Source: Patulibacter defluvii
Lineage (GTDB): Bacteria; Actinomycetota; Thermoleophilia; Solirubrobacterales; Solirubrobacteraceae
Length of the DNA stretch: 64,000 nt
Reading direction: 5' to 3'
Assembly: GCF_034096925.1 (NCBI RefSeq)
Contig: NZ_JAWZSQ010000003.1
Coordinates: forward strand, 269,359 to 333,358
Made by a program: the position numbers and the translations under genes
The notes under the pieces: model-generated
Databases searched by the model: none
What the model was told of the DNA's origin: nothing
The model's input: the letters and a program-made list of their open reading frames with translations, nothing else
Shown: one piece after another, positions 47,030-54,363 of the stretch
How positions within the stretch are numbered: the first letter of the stretch is position 1
Layout: the number at the start of each line of letters is the position of its first letter

Positions 47030-47311
47030 ATGCACAGTGACGTGGTCGATCGATGCCGAGTCTGCGGGCTGGCGCAGTCAACTCCTCCTTGGGGCGAGGG
47101 CGGGCGAACTCCGACCTACGAGTACTGCCCCTGTTGCGGCACCGAATTCGACTACCAGGACGCGACGTTGGTGGCTGTTCTTCGCCAGCGGCGAGCGTGG
47201 CTTTCGGCGGGTGGGGCCTGGAGCGACCCGAACGCGATGCCGGTCGGTTGGCGATTGGACGAACAGTTGCGAGCGATCCCGGCCGCGTGGCGTGACGACT
47301 ATCGGCCCTAG
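47030..47311 (+). CDS. CPCC-type cysteine-rich zinc-ribbon protein
   Basis: A 93-residue protein with two Cys pairs: CRVCGL near the N terminus and YCPCCGTEFDYQDA (Cys 33, 35 and 36), followed by WSDPNAMPVGWRLDEQL. This is the layout of the CPCC cysteine-rich family, which often appears among immunity genes of polymorphic toxin loci. The ATG at 47030 has no good ribosome-binding site, and the frame stays open upstream, so the start is uncertain. It is probably the only intact gene of the decayed cassette. Confidence 0.68.
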   Translation: MHSDVVDRCRVCGLAQSTPPWGEGGRTPTYEYCPCCGTEFDYQDATLVAVLRQRRAWLSAGGAWSDPNAMPVGWRLDEQLRAIPAAWRDDYRP

Positions 47312-47598
47312 CTCTCCCGCCACCCGTCCAAGGCCTCAGGCATCGTGCGGGCGAGGCCGCCCTGTCACGCGTGACTTCTTGCCTTGCGGCCTGCGCCTGC
47401 CGGGCGTGTCTTGCTACGTGGGTACCGCGGCGGTCCGCAACCGCGACAGGCGCGCGACCGCCGTACGTTCGGCACCAAAGCTGGCCGAAGGCTCGTGAGC
47501 GCAGATGTCGAGGGACATGAGTCACGGATGGACGCCTTGTTCTTCCGTAACGTAGGACGTTGAGGCGAGAAGACAGCGCCCCAGAAGGACAGGTCAGC
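47312..47598. other. Intergenic stretch without recognised genes
   Basis: These 287 bp separate the CPCC gene and the convergent DUF6527 gene. Only poorly biased short open frames are present; no clear terminator, RNA or repeat was seen. Confidence 0.4.
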
Positions 47599-47964
47599 TC
47601 AGGTGCGACGATCTTGGTCTCGCTCGCGGGCCCAGCTGACCCGCCCGTTCCGAACCCAGAAGTGGCATCGGCGCTCGTCGGTCACGGAGTCCACCGATGG
47701 ATGCAGCGTTGCGCGACCGTGCCCGACGTTCACGGTCCAGGCGGGACGTCGGGTTGGGGCGAGGTTGAGCGCGATGTCGTGCCCTGTGCCGCATGGGCAG
47801 GCGAAGATGGCCCACTTTGGCCGGTCGGGGCTTCCGACGATGGCGATGGTTCGCCGCTTGAGGTCGGTGGGCAGGTCCGCGCGGCTGTCGCAGTAGGCGA
47901 CCTGGACGTAGCGCGGCGCCGTCCAACGGCGGCGGCGCCACCAGTCGATGAGCCGCGACGTCAC
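47599..47964 (-). CDS. DUF6527-type protein of the ubiquitin-like operon
   Basis: A 121-residue protein beginning at GTG 47964, which overlaps the E1 stop (GTGA). It has a metal-binding-like CPCGTGH motif (about residue 55), a TLHPSVD segment, and the closing RRCHFWVRNGRVSW. These match what I recall of the DUF6527 family, which co-occurs with bacterial ubiquitin-like conjugation genes; the conserved Cys/His/Ser residues would suit a zinc protein or a protease. Last gene of the leftward operon. Reaction unknown; a role in maturing or removing the ubiquitin-like modifier is inferred. Confidence 0.75.
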   Translation of the reverse strand: MTSRLIDWWRRRRWTAPRYVQVAYCDSRADLPTDLKRRTIAIVGSPDRPKWAIFACPCGTGHDIALNLAPTRRPAWTVNVGHGRATLHPSVDSVTDERRCHFWVRNGRVSWARERDQDRRT

Positions 47965-49343
47965 GCGGGCCACGCCCGGACGCCGAGGAAGTCGGGCTGG
48001 TCGCCTTGTCCCCAAAGCCGTCGGTCGGCGCAGAAGTGCTGCGAGTCGATCGGCCGCGATCGGGTGGCCATCTTGCGATCGGCGACCCGGACCACCATCC
48101 CGGGTGCCGGGCGCTCGTCCCCGAAGCCGAAGAGGCGCTCGATGAGATCCGCGATACCCCAGGCGGCGATCATCGTCGTGTAGGCGATCACGGACGGATC
48201 GGGCTCGCCGAGCCCGACGGCGTAGCCCTCGCCCGCGAGGCGCTCGCGTTCGCGATCGGTGTAGCTCTCTTCCCTGATCCGGTCCAGGTCGATGTCGCGA
48301 CTGCAGACCAGGCATGGCCCGCCAGGGGCAACGTAGGTAAATCGGCCAGAGATGCTGCGGATCTGCCCGGACGGCGCGTCGATCGCGATGCCGAGGTCGA
48401 TGACCGGGATGAGGTAGTGGATCGCGAGCCGGCAGAGGTTGAGCCGACCGGTGTGGTCGTCGGTGCAGCCGAAGACGATGTCACGGTCGCGCAACAGCTC
48501 GAGCGCCTCGCGGCGATCGATGCGGCCCTCGTGGCCGCGCACCTTGGTTCCGAGGCCGATGCGAGTCGCGTTGGCTTCGGCGACTTGGACCTTGGGCTTC
48601 CCGTCGTCTGCGAGGGAGGAGCCGTAGACCCGGCTGACGTTCGTCGGGCTGATGGTGTCGTCGTCGATCACGACGATGTCGCCGACGCCGATCCGGACGA
48701 GCTGCTCGACGACTGATGATCCGGTGCCGCCCGCGCCGACGGCGCCGACTCGGAGGTCCGCAAGGATCCGCTGGCCGTCCTTGCCGAACGCTCGGACCTG
48801 CCGCTCGTGCACCGCGCTCTGGGCCGCCGCGCTTGCGCTGTCGAACGCGGCCAGGATCTGGATTCGATCGCCCACGATGCGCGCATGCGAGATCGGGACG
48901 GGGTCCGCGCCGTCGGAGAGGACGTGGCCGGTGAACGCCGGCCGTCCGGCGGCTCGTCCGAGAACGAACGAGGCGTATCGCGGCACCGCCGCGCGGGACC
49001 GGAACGAGCCGGCGATGGCCTGATCGACGCGGTCGTCGTGGATCGACGGCGTCGGTTCCCCTCCGGGGTGGGTGTGGAAGAAGATCGGGTGCAGGCCGTC
49101 GTTGAGGGCGGCCTTCAGCGCCGGCATCCAGCCCGACGACGCGATCTCGAGGTGCTTGGCCTCCCGCGACAGGTAGCTGCCGTCGGGGACCCATTCGATG
49201 CGGTTGACGGTGAACGTCAGCCGGTTGTCCGTGTCGGCGACGCCGGCCAGGAGGATCCCGGCGGACTCGACCTCGCGATCGAGGGCGTCCGTGATCTCGT
49301 CCCATACCGTGGCGGGGAACGCGATCGTCGTGTCACGCGGCAC
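47961..49343 (-). CDS. JAB deubiquitinase-E1 (ThiF) fusion of a bacterial ubiquitin-like system
   Basis: A 460-residue two-domain enzyme. The N-terminal JAB/MPN metalloprotease has a complete JAMM site: Glu26, His90 and His92 in HTHPGG, Ser100 and Asp103, with exactly Hx1Hx7Sx2D spacing. The C-terminal half is a ThiF/E1 adenylation domain: GAVGAGGTGSS nucleotide motif, IDDDTISPTNVSR, the Asp in FGCTDDHTGR, and the PCLVC cysteine pair, one of which could be the thioester Cys or a zinc ligand. It would both activate and cut the modifier encoded at 49724. The GTG start overlaps the E2-like stop by 11 bp. Confidence 0.88.
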   Translation of the reverse strand: MPRDTTIAFPATVWDEITDALDREVESAGILLAGVADTDNRLTFTVNRIEWVPDGSYLSREAKHLEIASSGWMPALKAALNDGLHPIFFHTHPGGEPTPSIHDDRVDQAIAGSFRSRAAVPRYASFVLGRAAGRPAFTGHVLSDGADPVPISHARIVGDRIQILAAFDSASAAAQSAVHERQVRAFGKDGQRILADLRVGAVGAGGTGSSVVEQLVRIGVGDIVVIDDDTISPTNVSRVYGSSLADDGKPKVQVAEANATRIGLGTKVRGHEGRIDRREALELLRDRDIVFGCTDDHTGRLNLCRLAIHYLIPVIDLGIAIDAPSGQIRSISGRFTYVAPGGPCLVCSRDIDLDRIREESYTDRERERLAGEGYAVGLGEPDPSVIAYTTMIAAWGIADLIERLFGFGDERPAPGMVVRVADRKMATRSRPIDSQHFCADRRLWGQGDQPDFLGVRAWPA

Positions 49344-49731
49344 GAGCGGCGACCTCCCGCGTCAAGACGGCACGGATGAGGGTCAGGAACGACCGCAGGT
49401 TGTCCACGCCGGGTCGCCACGGCGACGTGGTGAAGTGCCGGGACCAACGCTGCCAGTCGCGCTGCACGATGGGCTCTCGCTGCTCGGTTGCTGGGGGCTG
49501 GCCGCCGTCGGCGTAGCTGACGAACGGCAGCATCCAGAACATGTCGGGGCCGATCTCGGGGAACTGCGGATGCAGGCGCAGCAGGAGGTCGGTCGTCGCC
49601 GGCGCGTACCCCTGGGGCAGGGGATAGTCCTTGATGACCAGGACGATCATCTGGTTCTCGAGGTGCGTCTCGTAGGCGAGGCTGCTCTCCCGGAGGAACG
49701 CGACCTCGCTGTCGGGCAGGAGATCAGACAT
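49333..49731 (-). CDS. E2-like protein (prokaryotic E2 family E type)
   Basis: A 132-residue protein that resembles the prokaryotic E2 family E: LLLRLHPQFPEIGPDMFWML matches the UBC-fold strand-turn with its Pro-rich loop, and QRDWQRWSRHFTTSPWRPG precedes the final helices. There is no cysteine anywhere in the protein, so it cannot form an E2 thioester in the classical way. It overlaps both neighbours (8 and 11 bp), so it is made with them. It may be a structural adaptor for transfer directly from E1, or use another chemistry. Confidence 0.78.
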   Translation of the reverse strand: MSDLLPDSEVAFLRESSLAYETHLENQMIVLVIKDYPLPQGYAPATTDLLLRLHPQFPEIGPDMFWMLPFVSYADGGQPPATEQREPIVQRDWQRWSRHFTTSPWRPGVDNLRSFLTLIRAVLTREVAARAA

Positions 49732-50197
49732 GCCCGGGGGTGATCGTCGCCGGGGTCGAGTAGAAGTCCAGCCCGTCCTCGATCCGGATCTGGTCGGTGT
49801 CGGCGATCAGGCGGTCGTCGACGTCCCGGTCCTCCTCCAAGTAGAGATCGACGTCGGGCCCAAGCGGAGGCTGGGGGAGTTGTCGGATCTCGGCCCCCGT
49901 CAAAGGGGAGCGCTCGAGGTCGTAGCGCTTGCGGTCGATGCGAATCATCCACGGTCCCGTCCGGGGCTTCGAGTAGAAGTGCATCCCGTCCTTGAGCCGG
50001 ATCTGGGCGTCGTCGGCGACGAGGCTGTCCTCGGTGTCGCCGTGCTCTTCGAGGAAGAGGTCGGGCTCCGGGCCGAGGGGCGGCTTCGGCAGTCGGCGCA
50101 GCTCGGCACCGCTGAGCGAGTGGTGGTCGATCGAGTAGGGCTTGCGGTCGAGGTGGATCGTTAGGAGCTTCGGCGGCTTGCCGGAGATGGTGGTCAT
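49724..50197 (-). CDS. Tandem ubiquitin-like modifier (multiubiquitin protein)
   Basis: A 157-residue protein made of two similar ubiquitin-like domains, about residues 10-80 and 82-157. Matching blocks are LSGAELRRLPKPPLGPEPDL and LTGAEIRQLPQPPLGPDVDL, then DGMHFYSKP and DGLDFYSTP. The C terminus reads ATITPGHV: a Gly two residues from the end, so trimming two residues would expose a C-terminal Gly for adenylation by E1. ATG 50197 follows AGGAAGAAG. It is the modifier of the operon. Confidence 0.86.
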   Translation of the reverse strand: MTTISGKPPKLLTIHLDRKPYSIDHHSLSGAELRRLPKPPLGPEPDLFLEEHGDTEDSLVADDAQIRLKDGMHFYSKPRTGPWMIRIDRKRYDLERSPLTGAEIRQLPQPPLGPDVDLYLEEDRDVDDRLIADTDQIRIEDGLDFYSTPATITPGHV

Positions 50198-50307
50198 GCG
50201 AAACTTCTTCCTGCCGGGATGCACCCCGGCGACTTGGGTGTTCTGAACGAGGAACTGCCTGAACTGGTGGCCGGCTGCCGTTGGCGCGGCAGCCGGCCAC
50301 TCCCTAG

Positions 50308-50451
50308 CTAGCGCTTCTTCCCGCCCTTCGGGGCGCGCTGAGACAGCGCGCTGGCCGCGGCGGTCTTCGACGCCTTGCTGGTGCGGCCGTCCCGGAGCAC
50401 CTTGCTCGCGGCCTTGGCTGCCTTGGGGGAGGTCTTTCGCGAGCCCGCCAT
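50308..50451 (-). CDS. Small basic Lys/Ala/Ser-rich protein heading the ubiquitin-like operon
   Basis: A 47-residue protein, MAGSRKTSPKAAKAASKVLR and onward, ending PKGGKKR. It has an excellent AAGGAGG site six bases before ATG 50451, which marks it as real. Ten lysines and six arginines with many Ser and Ala give a strongly basic, probably flexible peptide. It is the first gene after the operon promoter and lies 110 bp before the modifier gene. The many lysines could make it a substrate or scaffold for the modifier, or a nucleic-acid binder; this is inference. Confidence 0.72.
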   Translation of the reverse strand: MAGSRKTSPKAAKAASKVLRDGRTSKASKTAAASALSQRAPKGGKKR

Positions 50452-50497
50452 GCGGGCCTCCTTCATGGTTCCGGGCCCCGGCGGGGCCTTCCACCGG

Positions 50498-50527
50498 AAG
50501 CTAAGCGCTGTCCGCGCCAGATGTCAA
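50498..50527 (-). promoter_or_regulatory. Promoter of the ubiquitin-like operon
   Basis: Reading leftward, TTGACA (complement of 50522-50527) is followed after 17-18 bp by TTAGCT/TAGCTT (within the complement of 50498-50504). Transcription would start near 50490 and leave a leader of about 40 nt with a small GGCCCC/GGGGCC hairpin (50474-50488) ahead of the AAGGAGG site. Confidence 0.55.
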
Positions 50528-50597
50528 GCAGTCGATGACGCTCGTGAAGCATCATCATCTGATTGATCTTTATCGTCGCGCCTGGCAGACTGGTCGG

Positions 50598-51869
50598 GTG
50601 AGCGAGAAAGAGCAGCCGCAAGCCACGCTCGGCGCAGAACTGCGGTCGATCCGGGAGACGAAGGGCGTCAGCCTTCGGGCCATGGAACGTGCCTCCGGGA
50701 TCAACAGCGGCTATCTGTCGCAGTTGGAGCGCGGCGAGATCGCGAATCCGACACCGTCCGTCTTGCAGAAGGTCGCGAAGGCGTACGACCAGCCCATGGG
50801 CTTGCTCATGAGATGGGCGGGCTACGTCGAGGACGGGTTGTCGCCGAATGCCCAGCGAGCTCTGAGCGTGCTTGGGGACGATCTCAGCAGCGACGAGGTC
50901 CAGGCGCTCAAGGCTGTGCTCGACGTCCTTAGAAGCAAGGGCTCCGCCTCGTTTAGTCCCCTCCAGCACCGAACAGATCTCGTGCTCGACATGGACGATC
51001 ACCGCACGGTACGAGGGGCCGCCCTAGGAGTCCTGCGGGAGCTTGACGCTCTAGATACCCCTGTAGCCGTCGATCTCGACGCCGCAACGCTTGTGGCGAA
51101 GCTCGTGTCGGTTGGCGCCATCGAGTTGGACACGCACGACAAGCGCAAGCTTCGTGAGCGGTTCGGCGATCTTGCCGATCGCGCGCTGTCGGCGCTTCAG
51201 GGCGTGGTGCATCTGGACCGCAACGAAGTCTTCCTCAACCCGACTTTGCACGCCTCCCGTCGTAGATTCGTGCTCGGTCACGAGATCGGGCATGCGGTGC
51301 TCGAGGATCACCGCATTACGTTTGCTCACTTGGATGACTTGACTCGCTTGGCCCCTGATTTCCACGACCGCCTAGAGCGCCAAGCCAACCAGTTCTCGAT
51401 AGAGCTTCTTGCGAAGGGCGATCTGCTCAGAGATGATTTCGATAGTTCAAGCCCCTCGGTCAAGCGCTTCGAGGAGCTAGCCGACCGATACGGGATCTCT
51501 CTCCAAGCAGCCGCACGCAGGCTGGCGGAAGAGAGTCGCCATCCATGCGCGATGGCAGTGGCGTACCGAGGCCAAGAGGGGGCCGGATCGCTCTTGGTGG
51601 ACCGGCACAAGATCTGGTCTTCGAAGGCTTTCGAGGAGCGGCTGCGATGGAACGCGCTTGGTAGACCTCAGGCCGCGATTGAAGAGCGATTGAGGTCCGC
51701 GGCGCTTGGTGTCGAACTCGAGGCACTCGAGGCCGAAGATGCAGACGGGCGACGCATAACGATCGAACTCGAAGGCAAGAACTCGCCCTTCGCAACCTTC
51801 GTCCTAATGAGGTGCCCGCCGGCCCCGAAGCCGACTATCCGCCGACTTCGGCGGCGCGTCAACTCGTAG
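50598..51869 (+). CDS. XRE helix-turn-helix and ImmA/IrrE metallopeptidase fusion
   Basis: A 423-residue regulator. Residues 8-65 are an XRE-type helix-turn-helix (VSLRAMERASGINSGYLSQL). About residues 180-260 are an ImmA/IrrE zinc peptidase with HEIGHAV at 228-234 and further acidic helix residues downstream. GTG 50598 is chosen because it follows a CAGACT box closely and removes an odd leader; ATG 50535 in the same frame is possible. Third-position GC is lower than in the backbone. It is divergent from the ubiquitin-like operon, so it is probably a damage- or phage-responsive repressor of that operon that cleaves itself or a partner. Confidence 0.83.
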   Translation: MSEKEQPQATLGAELRSIRETKGVSLRAMERASGINSGYLSQLERGEIANPTPSVLQKVAKAYDQPMGLLMRWAGYVEDGLSPNAQRALSVLGDDLSSDEVQALKAVLDVLRSKGSASFSPLQHRTDLVLDMDDHRTVRGAALGVLRELDALDTPVAVDLDAATLVAKLVSVGAIELDTHDKRKLRERFGDLADRALSALQGVVHLDRNEVFLNPTLHASRRRFVLGHEIGHAVLEDHRITFAHLDDLTRLAPDFHDRLERQANQFSIELLAKGDLLRDDFDSSSPSVKRFEELADRYGISLQAAARRLAEESRHPCAMAVAYRGQEGAGSLLVDRHKIWSSKAFEERLRWNALGRPQAAIEERLRSAALGVELEALEAEDADGRRITIELEGKNSPFATFVLMRCPPAPKPTIRRLRRRVNS

Positions 51870-52197
51870 GCGTTCTGGGCCTGGCACGCCATGGGCCTGC
51901 TGGAGCGCGACCGCCTGCTCGTCTGGGAAACTGCTCGGCACGTAGTGCGGCTGGCTACTAGGCGCCCGGGTCTTGGCTTCTTTGGCCGTGGCGTGAATCC
52001 GTGCCGAAGGTCGCGAATTGCGTTCGTTCCGGAAGGGCCGGCTATCGGGCGCGCTTAGTGAGGAACACGGGCCTCAAGAGTGCTGGCGGGAATCCGGACC
52101 CATCCCGACCAATCCGGGCCACTCCGCCCCGATAACGGCACTAGTGGCTCGCCCCGGCCCCAGAGTGGCCCCCACGCGGCGCCCCCTCAGAACACAG
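51870..52197. other. Intergenic stretch without recognised genes
   Basis: These 328 bp lie between the XRE-ImmA gene and the left att copy. No convincing coding frame was found. A short repeat, AATCCGGACC and AATCCGGGCC about 20 bp apart near 52092-52122, is the only visible structure. Confidence 0.4.
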
Positions 52198-52221
52198 AAA
52201 GGCCCGCTTTCGCGGGCCTTT
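52198..52221 (-). terminator. Terminator next to the displaced tRNA 3' end
   Basis: A perfect 10-bp stem AAAGGCCCGC with its complement (52198-52207 with 52212-52221) and a TTTC loop, followed leftward by a T-rich stretch. It lies directly downstream of the partial tRNA-Ala copy on the same strand and was probably the original terminator of that tRNA gene before the island inserted. Confidence 0.75.
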
Positions 52222-52227
52222 CGTCCT

Positions 52228-52271
<44 letters not shown>

Positions 52272-52379
52272 GCGGGATGTCGGCTAGGGAGGCAGCGGCG
52301 GTTTGCAGGGATTTCTCTGCGCGAACGCGAGGTACGAAGGCCGGAGATGCGCGCGGATAGCCAGCGGGTTCAGATGATT

Positions 52380-52405
52380 CAGGCACTCGCGGCCGCGAGT
52401 GCCTG
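52380..52405 (-). terminator. Terminator of the AlbA_2-type gene
   Basis: A perfect 26-bp palindrome (CAGGCACTCGC, GGCC, then the complement) starts 16 bp after the leftward stop at 52421. Transcripts can form a long GC-rich hairpin; no T-run follows. Confidence 0.7.
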
Positions 52406-52420
52406 GCGCGACGCCAGGGC

Positions 52421-54154
52421 CTACCGCCCGCGAAGTTCGTAGGTCGTGCGGAGGCCACGCCCACCTGCCTGGATCTGCACCTCGTCCCGGTTACGGAGCT
52501 TGCCGAGCGCGTAACGCACCTGACGGGCGGTCAACCCCGTAGCGGCCACGAGCCCGTTCACGTCAGTAGCTCCCTCCTCGAGCACTGCGCGAATCCGGGC
52601 TTCGTTCGAAGAGCCGGGGGGTGGGGGGACGGCCACTGTTTCGTCATCGATCCAGAGGGTCGGCTGGGGGACCACGACCTTGGCCTCGGTCCCGGCGAAC
52701 CGGTAGGTGCGCGAGCCGCGTTCACCGTCTCCGACGGCGAAGCCCCTGGCGACGAGTTCGCTGAGAGCGGCATGCGCGCGCCGGGAATCCATCGGGAACA
52801 ACTTCCGGAAGCTGCGGTTCGTGAGCGCGGTGCCGCCGCGGAGGGCAACGAGCGCGTGCCGTTGTGCGTCGCTGAGGCCGTCGATGCTGGATCCCAGCGA
52901 CCGGAGCCATTCGAGGTCCGCGGCGCTGAGCAGCGCGTGGTTGGGGACGAGAACGGTGAAGCGGATTCCCTGGTCTTGGAAGACCGGAGGGGTCATGTTC
53001 GCGTGCTTCAGGGCGCGCAATACGGTGGGGATGCCGGAGGCGAGGGCCTCGGAGACGCGTCGTCCGCCGTCGAAGCGGACGTTCTGGCAGATCCGGATCA
53101 GCGTGCCGTTCCGGGCGCTGGTGGTGCCGTCGAGCCCGAGTCGGTCGACGGTGATGCCGAACAGTCCACCGGGGTTCGTCAGGACGAGTTTCGTCGTCTC
53201 CAGGTGGAGGCTGATCGGTAGCCCGAGTGCGTGCTCGCCCAGGTCGCGGTGGACGAGTGCGTTGGAGAGCAACTCGCGAATCGCCTCGGCGGGGTACTCG
53301 GGCGCGTCGCGGCCGTGGCCATCGTCGCCGAAGACGACCCGGGACCGGGTGTTGCGACGAACCCACGCCATCGCGTCGCTGAGCATGGTCGGGATCGGGC
53401 CGTCGAAGCGGCGAGCGTCCGTGGCTCGGGTGCCCGGCGGATCCTCGGGGCCCGGCCGAACGTGAGCCTGGATGACGAGGTTCGGGAAGAACTGCTGGGG
53501 ATAGAGGCCAAGGGCAAGGAGCCCCGCGACCGAAGGACGGTGAGGGTCGCCGGCCAGCACGCCGGTGCGGAAGAGCGTTTCCTCCCGGTCGAACCTCCGC
53601 AGCGCGGTCGAGGACTCATGGCAGGCGGCGACGTAGGCGTCGACGAGTTCCGGATCGAGGTCGTCGATTGTCGCTTCCGGGACGACGGCGGCATCGAAGC
53701 GTGGGACGGTGCGCGACACGAGGAACGCCTGCTCCTCGTTCTCCGACAGGGCGAAATCGCCATCGTGCTGGCGGAGATACGCCTTGCCTTCTGCCTTCAC
53801 GCGAATGGGCTTGGCGGTCGCGTGCGCTTCCTGGATCTCGGCGACCACGACATCGTGTCCATCGACGGTCTCGATCTGTGACGTGGCCGTGACCGGCGGG
53901 TCCAGCGCGTCGCGGCACGTGGTGGCGAGGGCCTTTCGGCAGCCCTTCGCGTCCCAGACGCCGACCGGTGCGAAACCCGAGGCTTCGTCGATCCCGAAGA
54001 CGACTGTTCCGCCGCCGGGCGTGTTGGCGAAGGCCGAGAGCGTCCGCGCGATGTCGTCAGGCCATCCTCCGGAAGCACGCTTCGCCTCGATTGCGGCTGA
54101 GTCGTCGCCGTCGGCGCGGAGCACCGCAAGAAGATCATCGAGCGAAGGGCGCAC
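52421..54154 (-). CDS. AlbA_2 (Schlafen-type) and HATPase putative transcriptional regulator
   Basis: A 577-residue protein of the COG2865 type. The N-terminal AlbA_2 domain shows FAN-type signatures (TLSAFANTPGGGTVVFGIDE at about residues 40-60). The centre has a HATPase_c_4 region (ELLSNALVHRDLGEHALGLP and LTNPGGLFG), and the C terminus has winged-helix segments (ATGLTARQVRYALGKLRNRD). GTG 54154 lies eight bases after a TGTACA -10 box, so the message is probably leaderless; a TTG at 54169 would fall inside the operator. Members act as regulators or defence proteins. The paired operator suggests autoregulation. Confidence 0.8.
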   Translation of the reverse strand: MRPSLDDLLAVLRADGDDSAAIEAKRASGGWPDDIARTLSAFANTPGGGTVVFGIDEASGFAPVGVWDAKGCRKALATTCRDALDPPVTATSQIETVDGHDVVVAEIQEAHATAKPIRVKAEGKAYLRQHDGDFALSENEEQAFLVSRTVPRFDAAVVPEATIDDLDPELVDAYVAACHESSTALRRFDREETLFRTGVLAGDPHRPSVAGLLALGLYPQQFFPNLVIQAHVRPGPEDPPGTRATDARRFDGPIPTMLSDAMAWVRRNTRSRVVFGDDGHGRDAPEYPAEAIRELLSNALVHRDLGEHALGLPISLHLETTKLVLTNPGGLFGITVDRLGLDGTTSARNGTLIRICQNVRFDGGRRVSEALASGIPTVLRALKHANMTPPVFQDQGIRFTVLVPNHALLSAADLEWLRSLGSSIDGLSDAQRHALVALRGGTALTNRSFRKLFPMDSRRAHAALSELVARGFAVGDGERGSRTYRFAGTEAKVVVPQPTLWIDDETVAVPPPPGSSNEARIRAVLEEGATDVNGLVAATGLTARQVRYALGKLRNRDEVQIQAGGRGLRTTYELRGR

Positions 54155-54157
54155 GAG

Positions 54158-54204
54158 CCAAATGTACAAATGGACGACGAGTGCGTGTCAATTTGTACAT
54201 TTGG
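54158..54204. promoter_or_regulatory. Paired operator flanking the promoter of the AlbA_2-type gene
   Basis: A perfect 14-bp inverted repeat: CCAAATGTACAAAT (54158-54171) and its complement (54191-54204), 19 bp apart. Each arm is itself nearly symmetrical around TGTACA, so there are two dimer sites with centres 33 bp apart, about three helical turns. Reading leftward, TTGACA (complement of 54186-54191) overlaps the far arm and TGTACA (complement of 54163-54168) in the near arm serves as -10 box, 17 bp apart. Bound protein would cover the whole promoter. Confidence 0.8.
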
Positions 54205-54363
54205 TGCCTGCGCTCCTGGGGGGATCGGTGCGTGCGCCGCGCTGGCTGGCGTCGCTTCGGCGATGGTCGACGGAGTCACTTCCGTCTCTTGTCCGATCGG
54301 ATTGTGTGTACGCTGGCCCGCCACGGATGTGCGATGCACGCAGACGCTTGATCAGGGAGCCAC

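Noticed and set aside
47560..48716. Plus-strand open frames over the E1 and DUF6527 genes
   Set aside because: They are opposite-strand shadows; the minus-strand frames contain all catalytic motifs.
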